Assembly: GCA_029987315.1 (NCBI GenBank)
Contig: DALTVZ010000061.1
Coordinates: 1-11,753, forward strand
Direction of reading: 5' to 3'
Origin: Methanocorpusculum sp.
Lineage (GTDB): Archaea; Halobacteriota; Methanomicrobia; Methanomicrobiales; Methanocorpusculaceae
Length of the DNA stretch: 11,753 bases
Below the pieces are notes generated by a model. It did not search any database and was not told the DNA's origin. It saw only the letters and a program-made list of their open reading frames with translations. Made by a program: the position numbers and the translations under genes. Each line of letters opens with the position of its first letter. The first letter of the stretch is position 1. Of this stretch, positions 1-6,589 are shown in pieces.

Positions 1-1001
1 ATATACAGCTCACGATCAATAAAATCCCCGTTTAGATCATTGAACTCGGCAAGAGCCCTTGTTTTCCCAACTTTATTTGCATAAATGTATGCCTTTTCCA
101 CAAAGCTCTTCAGTTCCTCGACGGTGGGACTTGTCACCCTCTCGGGCACATTATCGGTAAGAACAACACGCCACTGCTTTCCAGATCCAAGATAAGCCGT
201 GTTCCAAACAGCATTTATCTGCGTTTGTTCACCCCTCGTTGTATCATAGAAGTAATAGGAGGTGTGACCCGATTTATTCGTCAGAACATTACTCACCATA
301 TTCTGAAGTTCGGTTGTCTGATAGGAGGGATCACTCTTCAGATATTTTCCGATCTCCACGGTATTTTCATCATAGAATTTTAGACCGGTGGTGTGCATGG
401 CCCATAACGTATAGCCGTATTCATTTTTAAGATTCCCAGTTAGACCAGAGAATAAATTATCTATATCATATGAGAGCCGGAGAACGCCATCAAACTCACC
501 GTTTTCGTCATAAACCGGCGTGATGATCATAAGCCCCCGCCCACCATCCTGGTACTGATAGAAATCAGAGACTATACATGAAGGCCCAGAGGCTTTGAGT
601 ATATCAACGGGATAATTGAGCCGAGACTTCGTTTCTCCAGGGATCCACCATGGATCAAGATATCTGGTCGTGGTGATCATGGTGTTATTTGTGTCGAATC
701 TGCCTATCTCGATCGAGAGAGGGAGTTCACTTCTGAGTTTATATAACGCGAGTTTTACTGCTGGATCGTCTGCTGGAATTCCATCCAGCTCACGAGCCGT
801 TGCCCACAACGAGGAGGTAACGTGCGTCATCGTATCCTCGACATCCAAGATAACTGGGAGGAGAGCCTCGTTCATATCAAGGATTTGCTGATCAGACACA
901 GGTTTCAAATCAGCCGAGCTGGGATCAATACATCCTGCCGCAGCTACTAGAAATGTAATGAGACAAAGGAGGATTATTGTTATAAATGCATGTCGGACCA
1001 A
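1..1001 (-). CDS. Cache-domain lipoprotein, 3' end outside window
   Basis: An uninterrupted minus-strand frame runs from about 1013 to the window edge, giving 333 visible residues and no stop. The N terminus reads as a lipoprotein signal: M-V-R-H, then a hydrophobic stretch (about residues 5-22) ending in the lipobox AAAGC, with Cys24 as the predicted lipidated residue. The mature part starts with a helix (about 35-75), followed by an alpha/beta region containing 'GLMIITPVYDENGEFDGVL', typical of extracellular PAS-like Cache/PDC sensor folds. The last visible residues ('VEKAYIYANKVGKTRALAEF' and 'LNGDFIDRELYI') resemble the start of a second, Cache_2-type domain. I infer a membrane-anchored extracytoplasmic ligand-binding protein; no ligand can be named. 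I chose the TTG start at 1001 because GGTGAT lies 4 nt upstream; in-frame GTG codons at 1013 and 1010 are alternatives. The gene lies downstream of iorB on the same strand but behind a probable terminator. Confidence 0.8.
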   Translation of the reverse strand, partial: MVRHAFITIILLCLITFLVAAAGCIDPSSADLKPVSDQQILDMNEALLPVILDVEDTMTHVTSSLWATARELDGIPADDPAVKLALYKLRSELPLSIEIGRFDTNNTMITTTRYLDPWWIPGETKSRLNYPVDILKASGPSCIVSDFYQYQDGGRGLMIITPVYDENGEFDGVLRLSYDIDNLFSGLTGNLKNEYGYTLWAMHTTGLKFYDENTVEIGKYLKSDPSYQTTELQNMVSNVLTNKSGHTSYYFYDTTRGEQTQINAVWNTAYLGSGKQWRVVLTDNVPERVTSPTVEELKSFVEKAYIYANKVGKTRALAEFNDLNGDFIDRELY

Positions 1002-1005
1002 TTCT

Positions 1006-1011
1006 ATCACC
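1006..1011 (-). promoter_or_regulatory. Ribosome binding site of the Cache lipoprotein gene
   Basis: On the minus strand the sequence reads GGTGAT, then AGAA, then TTG. GGTGAT matches the archaeal anti-Shine-Dalgarno core. Its spacing supports the TTG at 1001 as the start rather than the two GTG codons at 1013 and 1010, which overlap the site. Confidence 0.5.
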
Positions 1012-1040
1012 ACTATTCATATATAGATATGGATGAACAG

Positions 1041-1048
1041 TAATTATA
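1041..1048 (-). promoter_or_regulatory. Possible TATA box for the lipoprotein gene
   Basis: The minus strand reads TATAATTA here. An archaeal start site about 25 nt downstream would fall near 1018-1022. That gives a short leader of about 20 nt, just enough to contain the GGTGAT ribosome binding site before the TTG at 1001. The match to the archaeal box A is only moderate and the region is AT-rich, so chance is possible. Confidence 0.3.
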
Positions 1049-1293
1049 GTTTAGCATTAAATGAGGCAGAAGCCCCATCAATTTATTTCTGAATTATCTA
1101 AGCAATTAGGCAAAAACCATCAAAATGTATCTAAAATATCCACATATATTTGATTTAGTCAGAATATCAGTGTATAATGAATAATAGATTCCAAAAACAG
1201 ATCAGATGAGGTTAAAATAATACAAATGTCCCAGGAAAGCATTATTCCAATGGGAAATGCAATATGTCACCCTATTTCCAGAAGTACCGCCGG

Positions 1294-1325
1294 TGAAAAA
1301 AAGAAAGAAGCTTAAACAGCTTCTT
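1294..1325 (-). terminator. Hairpin plus U-tract terminator of the ior genes
   Basis: A perfect 8-bp inverted repeat (AAGAAGCT at 1305-1312, AGCTTCTT at 1318-1325, 5-nt loop) includes the iorB stop codon. On the minus strand it is followed directly by a pyrimidine tract, TCTTTTTTTC. The arrangement resembles an intrinsic terminator. Oligo-T alone is the usual archaeal signal, so the U-tract may do most of the work. Confidence 0.6.
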
Positions 1326-1893
1326 TTCCAAGATCGAATGCCTTTTCATTTATCTGAATGGTCTTTGGAGGAACATTCCGGCACACTGCTTCAGACAAGG
1401 ATTCGAGGGCAAGCGGAAGTTTATGCGATGCGGCACCGAGAAGGACGATATTTGCCGCAAGAGGATTTCCTGCCTGAGCAGCGATACTCGTAGCATCAAC
1501 GAGGATGACGTTAGCATTACCGGCTCTCAATTCCGCTTCGACATCCTCCATTTTGGGTACCGGATGCTTTCCCGAAAACACCGAGGTTGGAACAACCATC
1601 TCGCGGTTTACGACCATCGTACCATTGGGTTTCAGAAAATGACGATAACGAACGGCCTCAAGAACATCGAATGCCAAAAGAAGATCCGCTGTCCCGGGGG
1701 CGATCAGCGGGCCGAACTTGCCGTCGATTCGAATATGTGTTTCCACTGACCCACCGCGTTGGGACATTCCGTGCGTCTCAGCACCGCGAACATGGCGGCC
1801 TTCGATCACGCAGGCATCACCGAGGACATTGGAGGCAAGGATAGTTCCCTGCCCGCCGATGCCAACGATCAAAACATCAAAACTCTTCTTCAT
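1312..1893 (-). CDS. iorB: Indolepyruvate:ferredoxin oxidoreductase, beta subunit
   Basis: This 193-residue protein is the small subunit of the cytoplasmic enzyme that oxidatively decarboxylates aryl-pyruvates (indolepyruvate, phenylpyruvate, hydroxyphenylpyruvate) to aryl-acetyl-CoA with ferredoxin. It has the gamma-domain fold of 2-oxoacid:ferredoxin oxidoreductases. The glycine-rich GIGGQGT loop lies near the N terminus (about residues 11-17), and the family signature 'RGAETHGMSQRGGSVETHI' at about 36-54. I place the start at the ATG at 1893: it forms an ATGA overlap with the iorA stop and gives the expected M-K-K-S-F-D-V-L-I-V beginning. The frame stays open to a start codon at 1932, but the extra 13 residues would lie inside iorA and resemble nothing in the family. 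It is co-transcribed with and translationally coupled to iorA; the stop codon sits within a terminator hairpin. Confidence 0.93.
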   Translation of the reverse strand: MKKSFDVLIVGIGGQGTILASNVLGDACVIEGRHVRGAETHGMSQRGGSVETHIRIDGKFGPLIAPGTADLLLAFDVLEAVRYRHFLKPNGTMVVNREMVVPTSVFSGKHPVPKMEDVEAELRAGNANVILVDATSIAAQAGNPLAANIVLLGAASHKLPLALESLSEAVCRNVPPKTIQINEKAFDLGKEAV

Positions 1894-3674
1894 TCTTTTG
1901 AACCCCCGCGGTAGATCGAACCAAACGAACATAAGTCAGCACATACCCCGCATCCTGTACATAACGCAGTGATCTTCGCAGCTCCTGATTCATCAGTCTC
2001 GATTGCCGGACATCCATATTTCAAGCACACTCCGCACTTAGTACACTTTTCTGCATCCACGACGTACCGGTTTCGTTTGATCCCAAGCCGCTTGTTCATG
2101 ATGACACAGGGCTGTTTTGCGATTATGACCTTCACGCCGAGCTTTTCCTTCGCCTCTCTAAGGGTGGCAAGAAGATAGGTCAGATCGTATGGATCGACAG
2201 ACTCCACATAAGACACCCCGCAAGCTCTGACAAGTTCTTCAAGAGATATCTTTGGAGACTCTGCACCCGTAGCAGTCAAACCGGTATTTGGGTTCGGCTG
2301 GTGACCAGTCATTGCAGTGATCCTGTTATCCAGAATGATCACAATCTGATTAGCATTATTATACACCGAGTTGATAAGTCCGTTCACGCCGGTGTGGAGA
2401 AAAGTCGAGTCACCGATCGTGGAAACCACATCGGTTCCGGGGCAAGAGTGAGCTATTCCCGATCCAACTGTTATTGATGCCCCCATACAGATCGTCGTGT
2501 CGACCGCGCCGAGCTGAAGACCAAGCGTGTAACAACCGATATCAGAGGGGAAAACACCGTCTTTGAAGACTTTTTTGATTGCATAGAAGACCGAGCGGTG
2601 GAGACAACCAGCACACAAAATTGGCGGACGGATGGCGACCTGAGCCATTTCAGGAGCGGGCGGGAAGGTGTTTTTACAAAAACCGACCTTCTCAAATGCT
2701 TCGGCGATCAGGGCAGGGGAATATTCTCCCTCGTGGGGAAGATAGCCGTCAAGCTTTCCGTGAACGACCGTCAAAGAAGCTGCTTGAAGTGCCGCTTCTT
2801 CGATCATCGGCATAAGTTCTTCCACAACGAGTACCTCGGTGTGCTGTGCAAGGATATTCGCAAGCCAGTCCCGGTCGATCGGATATGCACTGATCTTTAT
2901 GAGAGAGACGTCAGCTGGGATGATCTCTTCAACATAGGAAATAGCAATGCCTCCGGCTATAACTGCTTTTTTACCACGGATAACTGCTGAGTTAAGACCG
3001 ACATCCACCAGATATTTTGCGACCTTTGGTTGTTTTTTCGTGAGGATCGCGTGGAGTGGGCGGGTGTGGGTAGGGATCACCACAAACTGTTTCGGGTCTT
3101 TCACAAACTCGCCTTTGCGTGTCGAAGGGGCAGGTTTTCCGAGAATGACGTCACCTTTTGAGTGGCAGATCCTTGTAGTCGGGCGGAGAAGAACAGGTAG
3201 AGAGAACTTTTCGGAGAGTTCAAATGCAGTTTTGGTAAAGTCATGCGCTTCTTGGGCAGATGAAGGATCCAGACACGGTATCTGGGCAAACTTTGCATAC
3301 ATACGTGAGTCTTGTTCATTCTGCGAGCTGTGCGCGAACGGATCATCGGCCGAAAGAACTACAAATCCGCCCTTAGTTCCAGTGTAGGACGAGGTCATCA
3401 GGGGATCGGCGGCGACGTTTAGGCCGACATGTTTCATTGTGACGAGCGAGCGAAGTCCGCACCAGCTTGCAGCGAGAGCATTTTCGAACGCAACCTTCTC
3501 ATTTACGGACCATTCTAGGTAGTACCAGGGATCTTTTTCGAAACGGAGCTTATCAACTACCTCGGACGACGGGGTCCCAGGGTACCCGGAAACAAAGTCA
3601 ACGCCCGCTTCGAGACAAGCATGGGCTATAGCGTCATTTCCAAGGAGGTATTTCTTGGGTGTCTCTTCTGCCAT
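1890..3674 (-). CDS. iorA: Indolepyruvate:ferredoxin oxidoreductase, alpha subunit
   Basis: The 594-residue, normal-length catalytic subunit carries thiamine diphosphate and iron-sulfur clusters. The N-terminal pyrimidine-binding domain shows YPGTPSSE (31-38) and EWSVNEK (54-60). The central TPP-binding domain has the family motif LCAGCLHR (353-360) and the GDST...NN thiamine motif (421-424, 439-440). The C terminus holds two 4Fe-4S motifs: Cys544, 547, 550, 555 (CX2CX2CX4CP) and Cys572, 575, 578, 582 (CX2CX2CX3C). The pairing with iorB and domain order make the assignment firm. In methanogens Ior is reported to serve aromatic amino acid breakdown and, in reverse, aryl-acid salvage, which fits the nearby aro operon. 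The ATG at 3674 fits the usual family N terminus. No strong Shine-Dalgarno precedes it, so a leaderless or short-leader transcript is possible. Confidence 0.95.
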   Translation of the reverse strand: MAEETPKKYLLGNDAIAHACLEAGVDFVSGYPGTPSSEVVDKLRFEKDPWYYLEWSVNEKVAFENALAASWCGLRSLVTMKHVGLNVAADPLMTSSYTGTKGGFVVLSADDPFAHSSQNEQDSRMYAKFAQIPCLDPSSAQEAHDFTKTAFELSEKFSLPVLLRPTTRICHSKGDVILGKPAPSTRKGEFVKDPKQFVVIPTHTRPLHAILTKKQPKVAKYLVDVGLNSAVIRGKKAVIAGGIAISYVEEIIPADVSLIKISAYPIDRDWLANILAQHTEVLVVEELMPMIEEAALQAASLTVVHGKLDGYLPHEGEYSPALIAEAFEKVGFCKNTFPPAPEMAQVAIRPPILCAGCLHRSVFYAIKKVFKDGVFPSDIGCYTLGLQLGAVDTTICMGASITVGSGIAHSCPGTDVVSTIGDSTFLHTGVNGLINSVYNNANQIVIILDNRITAMTGHQPNPNTGLTATGAESPKISLEELVRACGVSYVESVDPYDLTYLLATLREAKEKLGVKVIIAKQPCVIMNKRLGIKRNRYVVDAEKCTKCGVCLKYGCPAIETDESGAAKITALCTGCGVCADLCSFGSIYRGGSKE

Positions 3675-3741
3675 ATCTCGATAATATTTGACATGATAAG
3701 AGAATAAGGCTACGCCGGAGGTTGGGGGTGAATTTCAGAAC

Positions 3742-3750
3742 ATATTTATA
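3742..3750 (+). promoter_or_regulatory. TATA box of the tRNA-Ile gene
   Basis: ATATTTATA lies about 30 nt upstream of the tRNA 5' end, at the distance expected for an archaeal box A that starts transcription a few nucleotides before the mature tRNA. The 105-bp gap between iorA (minus strand) and the tRNA (plus strand) must also hold the divergent ior promoter, for which I see only weak AT-rich candidates around 3681-3705. Confidence 0.55.
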
Positions 3751-3779
3751 CGGCAACATCTTATGTAGTAAGGTAAAAG

Positions 3780-3853
3780 GGGCCCGTAGCATAGCTAGGT
3801 GGTGCGCCCGGCTGATAACCGGGAGGTCATGAGTTCGAATCTCATCGGGCCCA
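3780..3853 (+). tRNA. tRNA-Ile (anticodon GAU)
   Basis: The sequence folds into a complete 74-nt cloverleaf. The acceptor stem pairs GGGCCCG (3780-3786) with CGGGCCC (3846-3852), and the discriminator is A3853. The D-stem pairs GCAT (3789-3792) with GTGC (3802-3805). The anticodon stem pairs CCCGG (3807-3811) with CCGGG (3819-3823), enclosing anticodon GAT at 3814-3816. The T-arm pairs ATGAG with CTCAT around the loop TTCGAAT. No CCA is encoded (CTA follows the discriminator), so CCA must be added after transcription. No intron is present. The GAU anticodon reads AUC and AUU codons. Confidence 0.97.
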
Positions 3854-3856
3854 CTA

Positions 3857-3893
3857 TTTTTCTGATTTTTGTATTTTTTTAATGCATTTTTTT
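3857..3893 (+). terminator. Oligo-T terminator after tRNA-Ile
   Basis: Four T runs (3857-3861, 3866-3870, 3874-3880, 3887-3893) follow the tRNA 3' end by a few bases. Repeated oligo-T tracts without a hairpin are the standard archaeal termination signal. Confidence 0.6.
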
Positions 3894-3956
3894 CTATGCG
3901 AAGGGCGTATCTGCTTTCACAAACGCAGCTAAAAAAGAACAGGTGTTTAGATGCGC

Positions 3957-4493
3957 TCAGTTCGTTTTCTGCTGAAGGAAACCGAGTGTCAGACCGAGAG
4001 CTTCGAGAAGGTCCTCTTCTGCGAGAGCGTAATCACGTATCGCTGAATAGAGCATGTATAATATATCGTACCCATAAAAAACGAGCGCATCCTCCGCTGA
4101 AAGAGGCGAAGCATAAGTGTCCACTACAAAACCGTCGTTAGAAAACATCAGTTCGAACAGTTCACCCTTCTCAGATGCCACACAAAACTGCTGGGTGACC
4201 TGTTTTTTGGGATCGTCAGGTCTAAAACTTGCCGGACTCTCGGTCTTTCCAAGAATTATCATCTTGTCCGAGTAGTACATCTGGTCGTAGAGATCGCCTT
4301 TGGTATCCTGTTTTGCCTTCTGCATGAAAAGAGAGCCTGCTGCCTGAACAACAGGAACTACGGCTGAAAGCATTTTTTCTAGAAGAACCTTGTCCTGCTT
4401 AACGATCATGTCAGCGGTCTCCTGCTGCCTTTCTTTCGCTTCCTTGATAACATCTAAAAGACGGTCAAATCCCTGCTCTACAATAGGGTCCAT
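3957..4493 (-). CDS. Hypothetical protein, 178 residues
   Basis: I do not recognise this protein. It starts at ATG 4493 (M-D-P-I-V-E-Q-G-F-D) and has no signal peptide or membrane segment, so it should be cytoplasmic. Residues 1-45 are strongly helical and highly charged ('LLDVIKEAKERQQETADMIV'), possibly a short coiled coil, followed by a more apolar helix (about 42-60). The middle (about 70-130) looks like a small alpha/beta domain. The C terminus (about 132-178) is helical and rich in Leu, Ala and acidic residues. There are no metal-binding or catalytic motifs. Base composition matches its neighbours, and the absence of internal stops suggests a real gene. It is divergent from the AEC permease across about 64 bp. 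A T-run (TTTTTT, minus strand, at 3931-3936) about 20 nt after the stop could terminate it. No function is assigned. Confidence 0.75.
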   Translation of the reverse strand: MDPIVEQGFDRLLDVIKEAKERQQETADMIVKQDKVLLEKMLSAVVPVVQAAGSLFMQKAKQDTKGDLYDQMYYSDKMIILGKTESPASFRPDDPKKQVTQQFCVASEKGELFELMFSNDGFVVDTYASPLSAEDALVFYGYDILYMLYSAIRDYALAEEDLLEALGLTLGFLQQKTN

Positions 4494-4557
4494 ACACTAT
4501 AGTTTGACTGTCCCGATAGATTAACTACGTGTCTTGTGCTACCAATATACAAGAATA
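4494..4557. promoter_or_regulatory. Divergent intergenic region with TATA-like elements on both strands
   Basis: This short gap separates the 178-residue gene (minus) from the permease (plus). CTATAGTTT (4498-4506, plus strand) and GTATATTG (minus strand, 4543-4550) are both plausible box A elements placed about 25-30 nt before possible start sites. The two promoters would overlap, which would permit shared control. The matches are weak, and neither start codon has a clear Shine-Dalgarno sequence. Confidence 0.3.
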
Positions 4558-5490
4558 ATGGATTATTTCATCGCCATGAATCAGATCCTCATCCTGTTTC
4601 TTTTGATCGGGGTCGGGTACTTTGCAAGAAGGATCAAAATATTGAACGACGCTTCCGTATCTTCACTCTCGAAGTTCCTTCTGCATATCTGTATCCCGGC
4701 GATGGTGATCTTCTCCATGCAGATCCCATTCACAAACGAGGTACTCCAGAAGGGAGAGTATCTGGTAATAGCCGCGTTTGCCTACTACGGGATCGCTTTT
4801 TTGGTAGCATGGTTTTCTCCGATCCTGATGCGAGCAAAGAGGGAGGAGTACGGGGTGTTCCGATTCATGATCATGTTCTCGAACTCGATGTTCATGGGAT
4901 TTCCGGTTCTTGCTATGCTGTATGGTCAGGAAGCTATTTTTTACGCAGCGATTTTTAATATCCCATTTACCGTGTTGACATACTCGGTCGGGATCTGGAT
5001 CCTGAGGGCACATGAGAAGGGAAACGGGAAGATGTCCTTCAATCCAAAGCTTCTGTTGAATCCGGCATTTCTCTCAACGATATTAGGACTCATCTTCTTC
5101 CTCGCATCGGTTTCGATCCCCGATCCAATCTACAGTTCTCTGGAATTACTGAACAATGTAACTACCCCGCTTTCTCTTGTGGTGACCGGCGGATTCCTAG
5201 CTCAACTAAAGTTTGCCTCAATCTTCAAAAATGTCCGGCAGTATATTGTTGCGGCAATCCGACTTCTTGGAATGCCGGTCCTCGTATTCCTCATATTCTC
5301 ACAATTTATCCAAGATCAGCTCATTCTTTGGATTATTGTGATCACAGCCGGTATGCCGGCGGCGGTGAATACGGTCATGCTTGCAGAAGAGCATAAGGCC
5401 CATCCAGATATCGCAGCACAGGGCATTTGCATATCAACATTGCTCTGTCTAGTGACTCTGCCAATGATCGCGATGTTTCTTACAGGCTAA
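4558..5490 (+). CDS. AEC (auxin efflux carrier) family permease
   Basis: A 310-residue integral membrane protein of the AEC/PIN-like 'membrane transport' family, secondary transporters for small organic acids or related solutes. It has about ten hydrophobic segments in two groups of five, split by a polar stretch around residues 150-165. The N terminus, with 'ILILFLLIGVGYFARRIKIL' and a following SLSKFLLHICIPA, is typical. The conserved family positions NSMFMGFP (109-116, an NxxxxGFP-type site) and MPAAVNTVMLAEEH (266-279) are present. ATG 4558 is preferred. ATG 4576 is equally reasonable, and an upstream TTG at 4534 would add eight unlikely residues. The substrate cannot be deduced; bacterial relatives include malate/malonate and amino-acid-related exporters. 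It is convergent with the aro operon, ending 43 nt before the stop of tyrA. Confidence 0.88.
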   Translation: MDYFIAMNQILILFLLIGVGYFARRIKILNDASVSSLSKFLLHICIPAMVIFSMQIPFTNEVLQKGEYLVIAAFAYYGIAFLVAWFSPILMRAKREEYGVFRFMIMFSNSMFMGFPVLAMLYGQEAIFYAAIFNIPFTVLTYSVGIWILRAHEKGNGKMSFNPKLLLNPAFLSTILGLIFFLASVSIPDPIYSSLELLNNVTTPLSLVVTGGFLAQLKFASIFKNVRQYIVAAIRLLGMPVLVFLIFSQFIQDQLILWIIVITAGMPAAVNTVMLAEEHKAHPDIAAQGICISTLLCLVTLPMIAMFLTG

Positions 5491-5510
5491 AAGAGTGAAT
5501 AAGTTCATTT

Positions 5511-5517
5511 AAAAAAG
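5511..5517 (-). terminator. Possible oligo-T terminator of the aro operon
   Basis: On the minus strand a run of six T (CTTTTTT) lies about 17 nt beyond the tyrA stop codon, in the 43-nt gap between convergent genes. No hairpin is evident. Confidence 0.35.
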
Positions 5518-5533
5518 TAGGGGTAAACATGGC

Positions 5534-6589
5534 TTATTTTTTCGGATACCACGTGGAATCAGAATGCATTCTTTCGACGAATGCGCCCTCTCCAGAGCTC
5601 CGAAGCTCCATAAGGGATGTGAGAAGGTTCTGGATTGCCCCCTCATTCCATGGATTTTCCATCTGGATCGCATAATATAGATGAGCATTCTCCCGAGAAA
5701 CCTCCTGCGAAACGGCGACCTGTTTTCGAAATGTTGTCGATGCCGCAGCACACAGCATCTCTGAAGAAAATCCGCTTTTCACAAGTGCTCCGGTGAAGGC
5801 AAGATTCACTGCATGAGAGAGACCTAGAACGTAGGCGGTGACCTGATCGTGTTCTTCCACCTCCATTCGAATAATGACCCCACCATTGAAAAGGCGGGCG
5901 GCTTCCTCTACAGCAGCACCATTTCCGCAGTTACAGACGATGATATTTCTGCCGGCTATTGAAGTTGCCCCGGGTCCAAACATTGGATGGACGGAACATA
6001 CCCTTGCGCCTGAATCTGCCGCCTTACGAAGGACTGGAATGATCAAAGATTTCGTAGAGAGGATATCAAAGACGAGGGCATTGTTCTTTTCTGAAAAAAC
6101 CATCTTGAGTATATCTGCTGAGAGACCGATCGGCGTTGAAACGACGATAACATCGGCTTCCCTGCACCCAGATGGAATGTCTTTTACAGGATACGAAGCC
6201 TCGTCGATTCGAAGGTCATTGATCGACACGGAGTGACCTCGTGCGGTAAAAAATGCCGAGAGCCATCTACCCATTCCTCCATTCCCACCAATGATGAAAA
6301 TTTTTCGAGGAGCGGCACGACGAGGGATCATTCCTTGCAGAGAGACAGATTCGTCGATAACTGCCCGGGCGATCCGTGAAGCCGCCTCAGCACTTACGCC
6401 GGAAGTTTTTCCAGCATCAACATACCTTTGGACAACAACTTTCTCGACAGTCGGAACTACGACCTCCTCATCAACTGCGGCTTTTTTCTCACCGATCACC
6501 AGAGCTATTTTGTTCCTTCGGCCGACAAGTTCCATGATCTCCCGATCGATCAACGCAAGTTCGTTTCTGAACCCGTCAATTTCAGACAA
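5534..6589 (-). CDS. tyrA: Chorismate mutase/prephenate dehydrogenase fusion
   Basis: A 351-residue bifunctional protein: AroQ-type chorismate mutase (about residues 5-87) followed by prephenate dehydrogenase (about 95-351). Together they make prephenate and then 4-hydroxyphenylpyruvate for tyrosine. Mutase positions R8, R24/R25, K35/K36, E49 and Q85 correspond to known active-site residues of the E. coli mutase, but the positions aligning with D48 and R51 are both Val (45, 48). The dehydrogenase shows the dinucleotide loop GGNGGMG (101-107), LSTKS (177-181), HPMFGPG with H201, and H259 in GLSHAVN. I chose the TTG at 6589 because AGGAGGT precedes it by 4 nt. A start at TTG 6619 would add ten residues and has no such site. 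It overlaps the aroC stop by 8 nt and is the last gene of the operon. NAD versus NADP preference cannot be told by eye. Confidence 0.92.
   Translation of the reverse strand: MSEIDGFRNELALIDREIMELVGRRNKIALVIGEKKAAVDEEVVVPTVEKVVVQRYVDAGKTSGVSAEAASRIARAVIDESVSLQGMIPRRAAPRKIFIIGGNGGMGRWLSAFFTARGHSVSINDLRIDEASYPVKDIPSGCREADVIVVSTPIGLSADILKMVFSEKNNALVFDILSTKSLIIPVLRKAADSGARVCSVHPMFGPGATSIAGRNIIVCNCGNGAAVEEAARLFNGGVIIRMEVEEHDQVTAYVLGLSHAVNLAFTGALVKSGFSSEMLCAAASTTFRKQVAVSQEVSRENAHLYYAIQMENPWNEGAIQNLLTSLMELRSSGEGAFVERMHSDSTWYPKK

Larger units (their letters stand above)
1002..1311. other. AT-rich intergenic region between lipoprotein gene and iorB
   Basis: No credible open frame is seen on either strand in these roughly 300 bases, apart from the few codons of possible longer lipoprotein starts. 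It holds the ior terminator at its right end, and a TATA-like minus-strand element (TATAATTA, 1041-1048) about 20-25 nt before a possible transcription start near 1020. There is also an AT-rich stretch with a second TATA-like sequence (about 1145-1152, minus strand) and a short imperfect hairpin at 1239-1260. Nothing else is recognisable. Confidence 0.6.

Noticed and set aside
616..891. Plus-strand open frame of 91 codons, with another at 239-430
   Set aside because: Both lie opposite the minus-strand Cache lipoprotein frame, which has a lipobox, a ribosome binding site and family-like sequence. The plus-strand products look like antisense shadows, rich in Ser, Arg and His.
1131..1158. AT-rich partial inverted repeat flanked by CTAAA and TTTAG
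   Set aside because: Only 5 bp pair cleanly; in such AT-rich sequence this is expected by chance. It contains a TATA-like element but is too far from the lipoprotein start to prefer as its promoter.
1894..1932. N-terminal extension of iorB to a start at 1932
   Set aside because: The extra 13 residues lie within the end of iorA and match nothing in the family; the ATGA overlap at 1893 is the natural start.
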